Shown here one piece after another: positions 1 to 8,387 of a DNA stretch of 64,000 nt (the stretch's first letter is position 1; every line of letters starts with the position of its first letter). The stretch covers positions 923,413-987,412 of the forward strand of contig NZ_FOLQ01000002.1 in assembly GCF_900112365.1 (NCBI RefSeq), written 5' to 3'. The notes under the pieces were generated by a model. That model searched no databases and was not told the origin of the DNA. It was given only the letters and a program-made list of their open reading frames with translations. The translations under genes were made by a program, and so were the position numbers. Origin of the DNA: Spirosoma endophyticum. GTDB lineage: Bacteria > Bacteroidota > Bacteroidia > Cytophagales > Spirosomataceae.

Positions 1-330
1 CTGCTTATCGTCCCAAAACAAAAGCGTAGCAGCGGGAAATGCTTCCATCTGTATCACCTTCTCGGCCCGCGCATCGGTGTAAAACCAAACGTATTTTCGA
101 GCGGCATCAACCCGACGTAGCACCACTATACGCGCGTCGGCTCCTCTGGACGTAGACGTAGCAAGCGTCATCGTTTTAAACCCCTTACTGTCAGACTGGG
201 ACTCACTACGTTCAGTGGCCTGAATAAGCTGTTGCCAACTGGTTCCTTCGAGTTCAGCCAATGTAGGAGTCGCCTGAGTGCGTTCCTGTGTATCGGACGG
301 TAACGTATTAGCTTCTTTTGGAATGGACAT
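1..330 (-). CDS. Pyridoxamine 5'-phosphate oxidase-like flavin protein, 3' part outside the window
   Basis: The reverse complement gives 110 codons from an ATG at 330 with no stop, so the C-terminal part lies beyond base 1. The segment with STSRGADARIVVLRRVD, then WFYTDARAEK, then LLFWDDKQ is the typical N-terminal half of the split beta-barrel FMN-binding fold of PNPOx-like proteins, where arginines bind the flavin phosphate. The family includes real PNP oxidases (vitamin B6 pathway) and flavin or heme relatives. The roughly 45-residue lead before the core and the wording of the motifs suggest the general-stress or Pyridox_oxase_2 branch rather than PdxH, but the missing half would decide. 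It is divergent from the sigma-factor remnant at 435. Confidence 0.7.
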   Translation of the reverse strand, partial: MSIPKEANTLPSDTQERTQATPTLAELEGTSWQQLIQATERSESQSDSKGFKTMTLATSTSRGADARIVVLRRVDAARKYVWFYTDARAEKVIQMEAFPAATLLFWDDKQ

Positions 331-434
331 AAAAAACGACTGGTCAAGGCTTCTTAACGGGCGGTAGACTTTATTTGTTTGTAAGTGTAAGTTTTTGGCC
401 AACTCTGCGACTAACCGGTTAAATACAAGCAACG

Positions 435-662
435 ATGGAGACTGATTTCTTACAGACGGTCAATGCGCATGCCGGAATTACTTATAAAGTGTGCCGACTC
501 TATGGGAAGGATGACGAAGAGCGAAAAGACCTGTATCAGGAAATTGTGCTCCAGCTTTGGCGTGCTTTTCCGTCATACCGGCAGGAGGCTCGTGCATCGA
601 CCTGGATGTATCGTATAGCATTCAACATGGCTATTTCACATACGATTAAAAACTTGATTTGA
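435..662 (+). pseudogene. ECF sigma factor truncated after region 2
   Basis: The 75-residue product contains a good sigma-70 region 2: helices around DLYQEIVLQLWRAF followed by STWMYRIAFNMA, the -10 recognition and core-binding part of ECF factors. Normal ECF factors have about 160-190 residues and a region 4 helix-turn-helix for the -35 element; here the frame stops right after region 2 and none of the three frames downstream encodes region 4. Instead the next membrane-protein frame starts at once and overlaps by four bases. I infer an internal deletion that removed region 4 and the start of the next gene. A region-2-only protein could still bind core RNA polymerase, so activity is not excluded. 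Confidence 0.6.
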
Positions 663-1219
663 CCCAGCGGCTTGGGCGTCAATTGCTGAACGAGATTCAA
701 CGCGATCGTTCCAGAAGTACGATTGATAAAATGATGCGGGAAGCCCGATTCGCAACCGTAATCATGATGACTATTATGCTACTTTTTAGCGCCATTATTT
801 TGGGGAACTCCTTTGATTACGCACAGTCGGTTCACTACGTACCCGCGGTTTGTTACTGCCTCATTGCCGGAATTGGGCTGTTCTTTTTGTCACGCCATAC
901 TTGGGAACTAAGCCGAATAACACTCCATTCGGGCAATCTTTATCAGACTTTAACGGACCTGATTCGGCTGCGTAGTCAGCACACGAAATTGATGGTTGGT
1001 GTCTGGCTAGGCGGGATGCTAGCTGGCTCGCTGATTATGTTCCCGACCGTTGCCCGCAAATTTGAAGATCAGGGGTTGGCGGGTATCCTCCTGAGTGTTG
1101 GGTTGCCACTTTGCCTGGTTCTGATCGCACTTGGCTTGGCAAAAATTACCGGTTTTTTTACCGATCGGTATCTTAATGAGTTGCGTGAGCAGGTCAATGA
1201 ACTGGAGGAATTAAGATGA
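659..1219 (+). CDS. Membrane protein downstream of the sigma remnant, probably missing its N-terminus
   Basis: The open frame begins at a TTG that lies inside the end of the sigma remnant, an unlikely native start. The product has a basic, helical N-terminal segment (QRLGRQLLNEIQRDRSRS), four hydrophobic stretches (about residues 34-52, 60-78, 112-131 and 141-163) and a charged C-terminal helix ending in ELREQVNELEELR. Small membrane proteins next to ECF factors often act as anti-sigma or sensor partners, but I recognise no anti-sigma motif. Its TGA overlaps the ATG of the next short frame (ATGA at 1216). I read it as the remaining part of a sigma-linked membrane gene after a deletion; expression would depend on the sigma promoter. 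Confidence 0.4.
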   Translation: MTQRLGRQLLNEIQRDRSRSTIDKMMREARFATVIMMTIMLLFSAIILGNSFDYAQSVHYVPAVCYCLIAGIGLFFLSRHTWELSRITLHSGNLYQTLTDLIRLRSQHTKLMVGVWLGGMLAGSLIMFPTVARKFEDQGLAGILLSVGLPLCLVLIALGLAKITGFFTDRYLNELREQVNELEELR

Positions 1220-1287
1220 AAAAATTAACTGATTTAAAGGCAGAATTCGATAACCCCAAGGCCATCTTATTCGTTATAGTACAGTAG
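1216..1287 (+). pseudogene. Very short frame coupled to the membrane gene, probably a remnant
   Basis: An ATG overlaps the stop of the preceding gene in an ATGA arrangement, the usual mark of translational coupling, but the frame closes after 23 residues. The start (MKKLTDLKAEFDNPKAILF) reads like the beginning of a normal protein. It may be what is left of a third gene of the sigma operon. I cannot assign a function. Confidence 0.3.
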
Positions 1288-1321
1288 CCATTACAAGTTA
1301 AATCGTCTGTTAATCAGCATT

Positions 1322-2065
1322 ATGTGTTATCATAAGTCACTCAACGTCAAGGCGTCTGAACTGGAAGAACGTTACGAGGCAAAACTGCCCGATTCCGCCG
1401 ATTTTCAACCTGTTTACCACGCCAACGCCTATCAATTTCCGACCTGGCCGATTCTCACCCTACAGGACCCGAACCGTTTTCAGATGATGCGCTGGGGGCT
1501 GGTTCCCCACTGGGCCCGAAGCCGGGATAACGCCGATGAGATTCGGTCGAAAACCCTGAATGCCCGTTCAGAAACGATCTACGAAAAACCGTCTTTTCGG
1601 TCGTCGGCGCAGGAGGGAAAGCGATGCCTGATTCCGGTTACGGGTTTCTTTGAATGGTTCACGAAGGGGAGCAAAAAGTTTCCATTTTACATCAATACGA
1701 GCGACCAGAAAATTGCGTCAATTGCCGGGCTATGGGACGAATGGCCCGATCCGGAAACCGGCGAACTAATCACTACGTATACGCTGCTGACTACGGATGC
1801 TAATCCGCTACTTGCAGCCATTCACAATACGAAAAAACGAATGCCCTGCGTTTTGACGCCCGACGCGGAACACGCCTGGTTACACGACGATTTGAGCGAA
1901 TCCGATGCGCTGAAATTGCTGGACAAACAGTATCCGGCCAATCACATGCATAGCTATAGCATCAGTAAACGTATCACGTCGAGAAGCGAACCAAGTGACG
2001 TTCCCGACGTTTTAAAACCTGCCGACTACCCCGAACTAAGCAAAAACACTCAATTGTTCGCTTAG
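1322..2065 (+). CDS. yedK: SOS response-associated peptidase (SRAP, YedK/HMCES family)
   Basis: SRAP proteins protect abasic sites in single-stranded DNA by forming a covalent thiazolidine DNA-protein crosslink through Cys2. The product has Cys2 directly after the initiator Met (MCYHKS), an LNARSET motif with Asn80 and Arg82, the GFFEW stretch with Glu111, and IHNTKKRMP with His168, matching the known catalytic set Cys-Asn-Glu-His. The length of 247 residues is close to bacterial YedK (about 222) with small insertions. The ATG at 1322 is fixed, because Cys2 must become N-terminal after Met removal. It is followed by a strong hairpin and appears monocistronic. Confidence 0.93.
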   Translation: MCYHKSLNVKASELEERYEAKLPDSADFQPVYHANAYQFPTWPILTLQDPNRFQMMRWGLVPHWARSRDNADEIRSKTLNARSETIYEKPSFRSSAQEGKRCLIPVTGFFEWFTKGSKKFPFYINTSDQKIASIAGLWDEWPDPETGELITTYTLLTTDANPLLAAIHNTKKRMPCVLTPDAEHAWLHDDLSESDALKLLDKQYPANHMHSYSISKRITSRSEPSDVPDVLKPADYPELSKNTQLFA

Positions 2066-2070
2066 GTAAT

Positions 2071-2104
2071 GCGGCCCGCTCGTCCCCGTTGCGGGCCGTT
2101 TGTG
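2071..2104 (+). terminator. Hairpin terminator after yedK
   Basis: CGGCCCGC at 2072-2079 pairs perfectly with GCGGGCCG at 2091-2098, followed by TTTGTGT. It starts six bases after the yedK stop. Confidence 0.7.
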
Positions 2105-2225
2105 TATATTCCAGGTTTGTGGCTAGTTTTGTCGCGAAATTTGGTCAACTAAGTTGTCTTTTTTCAAAACTATTCGCTTAACAATTGATTGCTATCAATA
2201 ACGCTTGTTGTTGAATCACCTGACT

Positions 2226-4880
2226 ATGAAAAAAACAGTACTCTCACTTATTACTGGCATTGCTTTATTAACCGCACCATATATAGCCAGGGCTCAGTTC
2301 CCGGCTATGCCGGGCGGGGGAGGGCAGAAGCCCGTAGCCATTCCCGGTACGGCCAGCGACGACTCGCCACGGGGGAATGCCAAACTAACAGGCGTCGTTG
2401 TCGACTCGACGAACGGCAAACCAGTTGAATTTGCCAGTATCGCGCTGATCGATTCCAAAACCAAGAAGCCCATTGACGGAACCGTTGCGGACGACAAAGG
2501 AAAATTTACGCTTAACAAACTACCCCAGGGCGACTTTCAGGTAATGATCTCGTTTGTTGGGTATCGCAACAAAACGATTTCCAGTGTCAAACTCGACCGC
2601 AAAGGCGACGTAGCGCTGGGCACCATCAAACTGGGTAACGACGTTCGGACGCTCAAGGAAGTCGAAGTGGTGGGGCAGGCGTCACTGGTTGAAGAAAAAG
2701 TAGATCGACTGGTGTACAACGCCGAAAAAGACATTACCGCAAAAGGGGGCGACGCTACCGATGTAATGCGTAAAGTGCCGCTTTTGTCAGTCGATTTAGA
2801 TGGCAACGTCAGCCTGCGGGGAAGCAGCAATGTTCGTGTATTGATTAATAACAAACCCTCAACGATTGTCGCCAGCAGTGTTGCCGATGCCCTGAAGCAG
2901 ATTCCGGCCGACATGATCAAAACGGTGGAGGTTATCACGTCGCCGTCAGCCAAATACGACGCAGAAGGATCGGCGGGAATTATCAATATCGTCACCAAGA
3001 AGACAACCTTGCAGGGCTTTACGCTGAATATTGACTCGGGCGTAGGAAACCGGGGAACCAATCTTGGCCTGAACGGTAACCTCCGAACGGGTAAAATGGG
3101 TTTTAGCCTGAGCGGTTTTGGCCGGGCCAACTACAACGTAATTGGTCGCTTTGCCAATACCCAGCAGACATTTGGCAGCCGAGGTACAACCACCACCGAC
3201 CAGACCGCCGATACACGAAACCACGGAATTTTTGGTCAATACACCCTCGGCTGGGATTACGATATCAGTAAAACCAGTTCCATTACGGCCAGTCTGCGTT
3301 ACGGTGCCCGGAACAACTACCAGAATCAGGATAATTTCCTGACGAGGACCATTTCGCCAGTGGCTTATTTTCCAATCGTAACCGATCGGAACGTATTGAC
3401 CAAAGACTTGTCGGGCACGGTCGATGCGAACGTTGATTATACCCGCACGTTTGCCAAGCCGCAGCAGGAACTAAGCGTGTCGGCGCAGTTTAGTCGTAAC
3501 AACCGCAACAACGATTTTACGGCCGATATTTTGAGCAACACGGACTTCCAGACCATTGCGTCGCGCCAGCAGAACCTGAACAACAGCTTTAATCAGGAGT
3601 CGACGATTCAGGGCGATTATCAGACGCCAATCGGCAAAAACCAGCTGCTTGAATTTGGTGGGAAAGGGATTTTTCGTCAGGTAGAAAGTGCGTTTAGTTA
3701 TAATGTAGGCGTAGGTACAGGTCCACTTGGTACCGATCCAACTCGCTCGGCGAACACCCTCAATTATGATCAGAGCATTGGTGCTGGATACGTATCCTAC
3801 ACGATCACAACCAAAAATAAATACACCATCAAGGCTGGTACGCGTTACGAACACACGACCATCAATGCGAACTACAGCCAGAATCAGCCGGGTGAACAGG
3901 GGGGCGCTGCCGGACAGGATTTGGGGATTCCGAGCTACAGCAATTTGGTGCCCAGCATCAACATCTCAAAGGCGCTTAAAGGAGGAAAAACGATTAAACT
4001 GGCCTATAACCGCCGGTTGCAGCGTCCGGGTATTCAATTCCTGAACCCGAACGTGAACACGTCTAACCCAACTAACATTACCAAAGGCAACCCGTTTCTA
4101 TCGCCGGAGTTGACTGATAATCTTGAGTTGGCGACCAGCGCCTACATCAAAAGCGTCTACCTGAACGTATCGTTATTTGCCCGGCAAACGAATAATTCCA
4201 TCACCAGCGTTCGCGATACGGTAACGACAGGTGCGGGTCAAGTGACGAATCCAACCTTAGCGCAGGCCATTCAGACAACCTATCTGAACATTGGCAAGGA
4301 GTCTGCTTATGGAACGAACGTATTCGGAAATGCCACCTTCTTTTCGAAATGGCAAGTTGGGGGCGGGTTTGATCTGTATTATTCATACCTGACAAACAAC
4401 AACGCATTGGCGGCTTATAACGCTACAAATTCGGGTTGGGTTGTAACGGGGCGCTTCTTCACGAACCTAACCCTCAAAAATGGGTGGGGAGTACAGGGTT
4501 TTGGCTTTATCCGTGGCAAACAGATTCAGTTGCAGGGCTATCAGGGCGGATTTGCTTTTTATAGCCTTGGCTTGAAAAAAGAACTGAAAGACAAGCGGGG
4601 AAGCTTCGGGATTGCGGCTGAGAACTTTTTCAGTCATCCCTTCACGGTTCGTTCCGAGTCGAGTTCGCCCATCTTTAACCAGAGCAGCCTGACGAGTTTA
4701 TACAATGCGGGTGTTCGGGTGAACTTCAGCTATAAAATTGGTAAGCTTAGCTTCGATCAGCCGCAACGCAAAAAAGGCCGTTCCGTCGAAAACGACGACG
4801 TGAAAGGTGGCGAAGGCGGTGGAGATCAACCACAGCAGCAAGCCGCACCAGCCGCTGGTGGTGGACGGCGGCCACGGTAA
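2226..4880 (+). CDS. TonB-dependent receptor-like outer-membrane beta-barrel protein
   Basis: This 884-residue protein has a signal peptide (residues 1-23, cut at ARA-Q), a CarboxypepD_reg-like beta-sandwich (about 54-135, TGVVVDSTNGKPVEFAS), a plug domain (about 145-258, including NVRVLINNKPS and KYDAEGSAGIINIVTKK) and a long C-terminal barrel of the OMP_b-brl_3 kind. Such proteins import unknown ligands through the outer membrane with TonB energy. The last 35 residues after the barrel are a Gly/Gln/Pro-rich tail, unusual because the barrel normally ends at the C-terminus. I chose the ATG at 2226 because the signal peptide starts there; an upstream TTG would add seven unlikely residues. There is no SusD partner, so it is not a SusCD pair. 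Confidence 0.88.
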   Translation: MKKTVLSLITGIALLTAPYIARAQFPAMPGGGGQKPVAIPGTASDDSPRGNAKLTGVVVDSTNGKPVEFASIALIDSKTKKPIDGTVADDKGKFTLNKLPQGDFQVMISFVGYRNKTISSVKLDRKGDVALGTIKLGNDVRTLKEVEVVGQASLVEEKVDRLVYNAEKDITAKGGDATDVMRKVPLLSVDLDGNVSLRGSSNVRVLINNKPSTIVASSVADALKQIPADMIKTVEVITSPSAKYDAEGSAGIINIVTKKTTLQGFTLNIDSGVGNRGTNLGLNGNLRTGKMGFSLSGFGRANYNVIGRFANTQQTFGSRGTTTTDQTADTRNHGIFGQYTLGWDYDISKTSSITASLRYGARNNYQNQDNFLTRTISPVAYFPIVTDRNVLTKDLSGTVDANVDYTRTFAKPQQELSVSAQFSRNNRNNDFTADILSNTDFQTIASRQQNLNNSFNQESTIQGDYQTPIGKNQLLEFGGKGIFRQVESAFSYNVGVGTGPLGTDPTRSANTLNYDQSIGAGYVSYTITTKNKYTIKAGTRYEHTTINANYSQNQPGEQGGAAGQDLGIPSYSNLVPSINISKALKGGKTIKLAYNRRLQRPGIQFLNPNVNTSNPTNITKGNPFLSPELTDNLELATSAYIKSVYLNVSLFARQTNNSITSVRDTVTTGAGQVTNPTLAQAIQTTYLNIGKESAYGTNVFGNATFFSKWQVGGGFDLYYSYLTNNNALAAYNATNSGWVVTGRFFTNLTLKNGWGVQGFGFIRGKQIQLQGYQGGFAFYSLGLKKELKDKRGSFGIAAENFFSHPFTVRSESSSPIFNQSSLTSLYNAGVRVNFSYKIGKLSFDQPQRKKGRSVENDDVKGGEGGGDQPQQQAAPAAGGGRRPR

Positions 4881-4882
4881 TA

Positions 4883-4969
4883 GTCGTAAGTCGTAAGTCG
4901 TAAGTCGTAAGTCGTAAGTCGTAAGTCGTAAGTCGTAAGTCGTAAGTCGTAAGTCGTAAGTCGTAAGTC
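4883..4969 (+). repeat. Tandem heptamer GTCGTAA, 12 copies
   Basis: Twelve uninterrupted copies of GTCGTAA (4883-4966) plus GTC follow two bases after the receptor gene. Arrays this regular are prone to copy-number change. Two further copies lie in inverted orientation at 5002-5020. Confidence 0.95.
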
Positions 4970-5026
4970 AGTAGCTACCAACGTCAGTGACTGGCAACTA
5001 TTGACTTACGACTTACGACTTTTTTT
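4952..5026 (+). terminator. Hairpin made from the heptamer array, with a T run
   Basis: The last 19 bases of the array (4952-4970) are exactly complementary to 5002-5020, with a 31-base loop, and the right arm continues into a run of T (5020-5026). It would end transcription of the receptor gene and overlaps the stop codon of the convergent ROK gene (5025-5027). Confidence 0.7.
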
Positions 5027-5945
5027 ACAACATCGCTGCGCCGAAAACGCCGGCGCTGTCGCCCAGTTTAGGCTTGAGGAATTTTGTACTTAGCTCACCA
5101 CTATTGAAAACATACTTCTTTGCCCGCTCAACCCCTTCGGTATAAAGTAAATCGACATTACCCACGCCACCCCCCAGCACAATGACGTCGGGGTCGAGGA
5201 TATTGACAATGACTGAAATGGCCCGGCCAAAATACTCCAGTAATCGATTAACGGTTTGGCTGGCAAATAGATCGTTACCTGCGTAATACCGCTCCATAAT
5301 TTCTTTCATGGTACGTTCTTCACCACTGACCTGGTGGTAATAGCGTTGTAGGGCCGGTCCAGAAATGACCTGCTCATTACAGCCACGTTTCCCGCAATAG
5401 CAGGGGTGACCGTTTTCTTCCAGGATGTTATGGCCCCATTCGCCCCCGATGCCCTGCAAGCCATTCAGGACAAAAGGCTGCCCATCTTTCCCTCGGATCA
5501 CAACCCCGCCACCAACACCCGTGCCCATGATGACGCCGAAAACACTCTGATAGTCAGGCGCTACGTCGGGTACGATACCTAGCGTAGCTTCGGCCAGTGC
5601 AAAACAGTTGGCATCATTGGCCAGTTCAATGGGCACACCCAGCAAGCGAACCAGATCATCTTTCATTGGTTTGCCGTTTAATGACGTCGTATTGCAGTTT
5701 TTCATGGTTTTCCGGGCCGGATCGAAGGTGCCTGGCGTACTAAAACCGATACGTTCGGGTAGTAAACCCGTTTCGGCTTTAAGCATATCGATCAACCGGA
5801 CCTGCTGGCTCAGAATGTGGTCGTAGCCTTTGTGCGCTTCGGTGTCAATACGTTTGCGAATAATGACGGCGTCGGGTGAGGGAGCGGATAAGATAACGCC
5901 TTCGATTTTGGTGCCGCCCAGGTCAATGCCCCAGTAATTTTGCAT
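5025..5945 (-). CDS. ROK family sugar kinase (glucokinase or N-acetylhexosamine kinase type)
   Basis: ROK kinases phosphorylate hexoses with ATP in the cytoplasm. The 306-residue product has the phosphate-1 motif DLGGTK (residues 8-13), the catalytic aspartate in ELANDANCF (Asp111), the GTGVGGGVV motif (141-149) and the ROK zinc site: His172 and Cys182, Cys184, Cys189 in CYCGKRGCNE. This makes it an enzyme rather than an NagC-like repressor, since there is no helix-turn-helix. The sequence does not separate glucose from GlcNAc or ManNAc. It is convergent with the receptor gene and has no visible operon partner. Confidence 0.9.
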   Translation of the reverse strand: MQNYWGIDLGGTKIEGVILSAPSPDAVIIRKRIDTEAHKGYDHILSQQVRLIDMLKAETGLLPERIGFSTPGTFDPARKTMKNCNTTSLNGKPMKDDLVRLLGVPIELANDANCFALAEATLGIVPDVAPDYQSVFGVIMGTGVGGGVVIRGKDGQPFVLNGLQGIGGEWGHNILEENGHPCYCGKRGCNEQVISGPALQRYYHQVSGEERTMKEIMERYYAGNDLFASQTVNRLLEYFGRAISVIVNILDPDVIVLGGGVGNVDLLYTEGVERAKKYVFNSGELSTKFLKPKLGDSAGVFGAAML

Positions 5946-6149
5946 GTAAGGAAATAATATATGATTCTAATAGGTATCAGACCGTATTACGATTATAGTA
6001 ATCAGCTGACTATTTATACTCGTTTACCTTGCTTAATTCTTAATGAAGTTGGGCGAAAAAACATACGGCCCCGACTACCAACAAACGGCATAGTAGAGAA
6101 AAGAGCTTGTTTTCCCTTCGCTTTTTCGGAATTTCGCCATCAGAACGGA

Positions 6150-6179
6150 TTTGACATCAAATCAACACTCATAAATTTA
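6150..6179 (+). promoter_or_regulatory. Probable Bacteroidota promoter for the peroxiredoxin gene
   Basis: TTTG (6150-6153), 18 bases, then TAAATTTA (6172-6179), which matches the -7 consensus TAnnTTTG except for the last base. The peroxiredoxin ATG follows 16 bases later. Confidence 0.45.
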
Positions 6180-6195
6180 AATTCAAAAATCTATT

Positions 6196-6663
6196 ATGCT
6201 CACGCCCGGTCAGAAAGCCCCCGATTTTACGCTGTTTAACACCGATAGACAAGAAGTATCGTTAACCGATTTCCAGGGTAAAAACGTAGTTATCTTGTTT
6301 TTCCCGATGGCTTTCACAAGTACCTGCACCGCCGAACTTTGCGAGATGCGCGACAACATTAGTACGTATGCGGACCTAAATGCCGACATCGTGGGTATCT
6401 CCGTTGATTCGCCCTTTACGCTGGCCAAATTCAAGGAAGAGCAGCGACTGCCATTTAATTTGCTATCCGATTTTAACAAAGAAGTGTCGCAGGCGTATGA
6501 TACGTATTACGAGACGTTTGTGCTCAATCTAAAAGGTGTTAGCAAACGTTCGGCTTTTGTCATTGACCAAAATGGTCTTGTTCAATACGCCGAGGTGCTC
6601 GAAAGCGCTGGGGATGTTCCTAACTTCACCGCCGTTCAGGAAACGCTTGCTTCACTTAATTAA
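6196..6663 (+). CDS. Peroxiredoxin of the Bcp/PrxQ/AhpE group
   Basis: This enzyme reduces hydrogen peroxide and organic peroxides in the cytoplasm. The thioredoxin-fold product of 155 residues has the expected N-terminal GQKAPDFTL and the active-site segment FFPMAFTSTCTAELC. Cys44 is the peroxidatic residue, preceded by the conserved Pro37 and Thr41; Cys49, five residues on, fits the resolving cysteine of Bcp-type enzymes. The wording FFPMAFT also resembles AhpE, so the exact subgroup is open. No signal peptide is seen. It stands alone between a promoter and a very strong hairpin. Confidence 0.9.
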   Translation: MLTPGQKAPDFTLFNTDRQEVSLTDFQGKNVVILFFPMAFTSTCTAELCEMRDNISTYADLNADIVGISVDSPFTLAKFKEEQRLPFNLLSDFNKEVSQAYDTYYETFVLNLKGVSKRSAFVIDQNGLVQYAEVLESAGDVPNFTAVQETLASLN

Positions 6664-6665
6664 TG

Positions 6666-6734
6666 GCGAAAGTGTGAAAGAGCGAATGAGTGTTTGCGTT
6701 AGCTAATCACTCATTCGCTCTTTCACACTTTCGC
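6666..6734 (+). terminator. 27-bp perfect palindrome built from GAAAGAGCG-type words
   Basis: Arms 6666-6692 and 6708-6734 are perfectly complementary over 27 bases with a 15-base loop. The arm is made of near-repeats (GCGAAAGTG, GAAAGAGCG, AATGAGTG). It lies between the peroxiredoxin stop and the methyltransferase start, which are on the same strand. Confidence 0.75.
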
Positions 6735-6744
6735 TCATTCAAAA

Positions 6745-7506
6745 ATGGCCTGGTATCATAACTTTTTTCATGGGTTGCCGCAGGATGCGTGGAAAGCCGC
6801 GCAAACCGAAGAACAAACGCAACTAGACCTCGAATTGCTGGTCGAAACGCTGGATTTCGGTCCCGATGATCGCCTGCTGGATGTGTTCTGCGGCTACGGT
6901 CGGCATGCGCTACCGCTGGCCCGCATGGGTGCCCGATTGACAGGCGTCGACATTTCGGCTGAATACATTGCCGAACTTCAGTCAAGTGCCAAAGCCGCCA
7001 GGTTACCCATAACAGCCATCGCCGACGATTTCCTCACTATGCCGGAACGTGATTTGGGAGCAGGTGATACGTTCGATGCCGCCTATTGCCTGGGTAATAG
7101 TTTCAGTTTCTTCCCGCGAGTCGATATGCAGGCTTTTCTGGCACGTATCGCTACGTTGTTGAAACCAGGCGGGCGTTTTTTGGTGCATTCGGAGATGTTG
7201 GCCGAGTCAATTTTGCCCGAATATCAGGCGCGTAACTGGCAACCCGTGGGCGACGATATTCTGTTTCTGGTCGAAAATGAATATGACCCGCTCGAAAGCC
7301 GTATTGATTCTCACCTGACCTATGTGCGCAATGGCGAAACGCAGACCCGTATGGCCCAGCACTACGTATATACGCTAGCCGATCTGCGCCATTTATTTGC
7401 CGAAGCAGGTTTGCCGGTTGTCGATTGCTACGGTACCGTTGAGGGTGATTCCTATGCTCTCGGCGATGAAGCCGTATGGTTGTTAGCTGAAAAAGTAATG
7501 CGCTAA
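6745..7506 (+). CDS. Class I SAM-dependent methyltransferase
   Basis: The product of 253 residues has a Rossmann methyltransferase core: motif I LLDVFCGYGRHALPLA (from residue 44), an acidic residue at the end of beta-2 (VDIS, Asp69) and motif IV-V region with FDAAYCLGNSFSF, then LLKPGGRFLVH. The N-terminal AWYHNFF region and a C-terminal beta-rich domain occur in family members annotated only as methyltransferase-domain proteins. The substrate is unknown; small molecules are more likely than nucleic acid because no RNA-binding domain is present. It begins 10 bases after the palindrome arm, and I see no promoter for it other than possible read-through. Confidence 0.85.
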   Translation: MAWYHNFFHGLPQDAWKAAQTEEQTQLDLELLVETLDFGPDDRLLDVFCGYGRHALPLARMGARLTGVDISAEYIAELQSSAKAARLPITAIADDFLTMPERDLGAGDTFDAAYCLGNSFSFFPRVDMQAFLARIATLLKPGGRFLVHSEMLAESILPEYQARNWQPVGDDILFLVENEYDPLESRIDSHLTYVRNGETQTRMAQHYVYTLADLRHLFAEAGLPVVDCYGTVEGDSYALGDEAVWLLAEKVMR

Positions 7507-7681
7507 CTTTCTGGTAGGTAATTGGAAGATAGGTTGCTAAACCGTTTAATAGATATTTATTTAACGGCGGGCTATATACGTTCTGCGGGAATGCAATTTA
7601 TAGAGGACTAAGTTTGATTTTTTTAATAAAATCGATGGTTTTTTTTAAGAAGTCCGACTTAAATACGTAATTTTCAGATGA

Positions 7682-7696
7682 GTTAACACCGTTAAC
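7682..7696. promoter_or_regulatory. Palindrome GTTAAC-N3-GTTAAC, possible TetR operator
   Basis: GTTAACACCGTTAAC is a dyad of two GTTAAC half sites with a three-base centre, 22 bases before the TetR-family start codon. Position and symmetry suit an autoregulatory operator. No direct evidence of binding. Confidence 0.35.
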
Positions 7697-7718
7697 CACC
7701 GACTGATAACCTACTTCT

Positions 7719-8312
7719 ATGCAAACTATCGAACGTAAAGTGCGCAGCCGTGAACAAACTCGTTCCGGCATAATAAGCACAGCGAAAGCGATCGCCAGTC
7801 AGGAAGGCTGGCAGGCCGTTTCGATCCGAAAAATTGCTGATGCGATTGACTATAGCGCCCCTGTGGTGTATGAATATTTTGACAGTAAAGACGTATTGCT
7901 GGACGAGATTCGGAACGAAGGTTTCCGTTATTTATACAAGGAGTACGACCGAATTCTGAAGTTATACCGTGATCCCGAGAAGCGACTTTATGAAATCTCG
8001 CTTATTCAGTGGGATTTTGCCCGTCAGCAGCCAGAGATTTATCAGGTAATGTATAATCTGGATGGCGCCTACTGCACGATGCCAGTTTATCAATCAGAAG
8101 CCATGCAGGCCGTTAGTCGTATTGTGGAGGAAATAATCTTCTCATTTATTCCGAAAGCGAAAGAAAGCATCAAACGGCTCTACTTTCAATGGTGGTCGGC
8201 TTCCCACGGTATGATTATGCTGTCTATGCTCCTCAAAGACGAACAACCACTCGACCAATCTGAGCAAATTTATCGGGAAACCATGCGCCGTTTCGTGCGC
8301 GATTTACGCTAG
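7719..8312 (+). CDS. TetR/AcrR family transcriptional regulator
   Basis: The 197-residue product has a classic TetR N-terminal DNA-binding domain: helix 1 TRSGIISTAKAIASQEGW, then the helix-turn-helix with SIRKIADAIDYSAPVVYEYF (residues about 36-55) and the following DSKDVLLDEI. The C-terminal part is a helical ligand-binding domain with no family label I can give. It lies 75 bases upstream of an NmrA-like gene on the same strand, so it may control that gene and itself; a palindrome at 7682-7696 is a candidate site. Confidence 0.9.
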   Translation: MQTIERKVRSREQTRSGIISTAKAIASQEGWQAVSIRKIADAIDYSAPVVYEYFDSKDVLLDEIRNEGFRYLYKEYDRILKLYRDPEKRLYEISLIQWDFARQQPEIYQVMYNLDGAYCTMPVYQSEAMQAVSRIVEEIIFSFIPKAKESIKRLYFQWWSASHGMIMLSMLLKDEQPLDQSEQIYRETMRRFVRDLR

Positions 8313-8387
8313 ATAAGTAAAGTGAAAGAGAAATTACTTTATGCTTAAATAGCAGACGTATATCTATGCTACCTATCCTCTTTACAT

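Noticed and set aside
2205..2225. TTG start upstream of the receptor ATG
   Set aside because: Adds seven residues before a perfect signal peptide; the ATG at 2226 fits better.
2537..3130. Long open frame (197 codons) on the minus strand opposite the receptor gene
   Set aside because: Antisense shadow of the receptor frame; no domain and biased composition (Ser/Thr/Leu/Pro).
4883..5020. Tandem and inverted heptamers as a CRISPR array
   Set aside because: Contiguous 7-base units without spacers and no cas genes.
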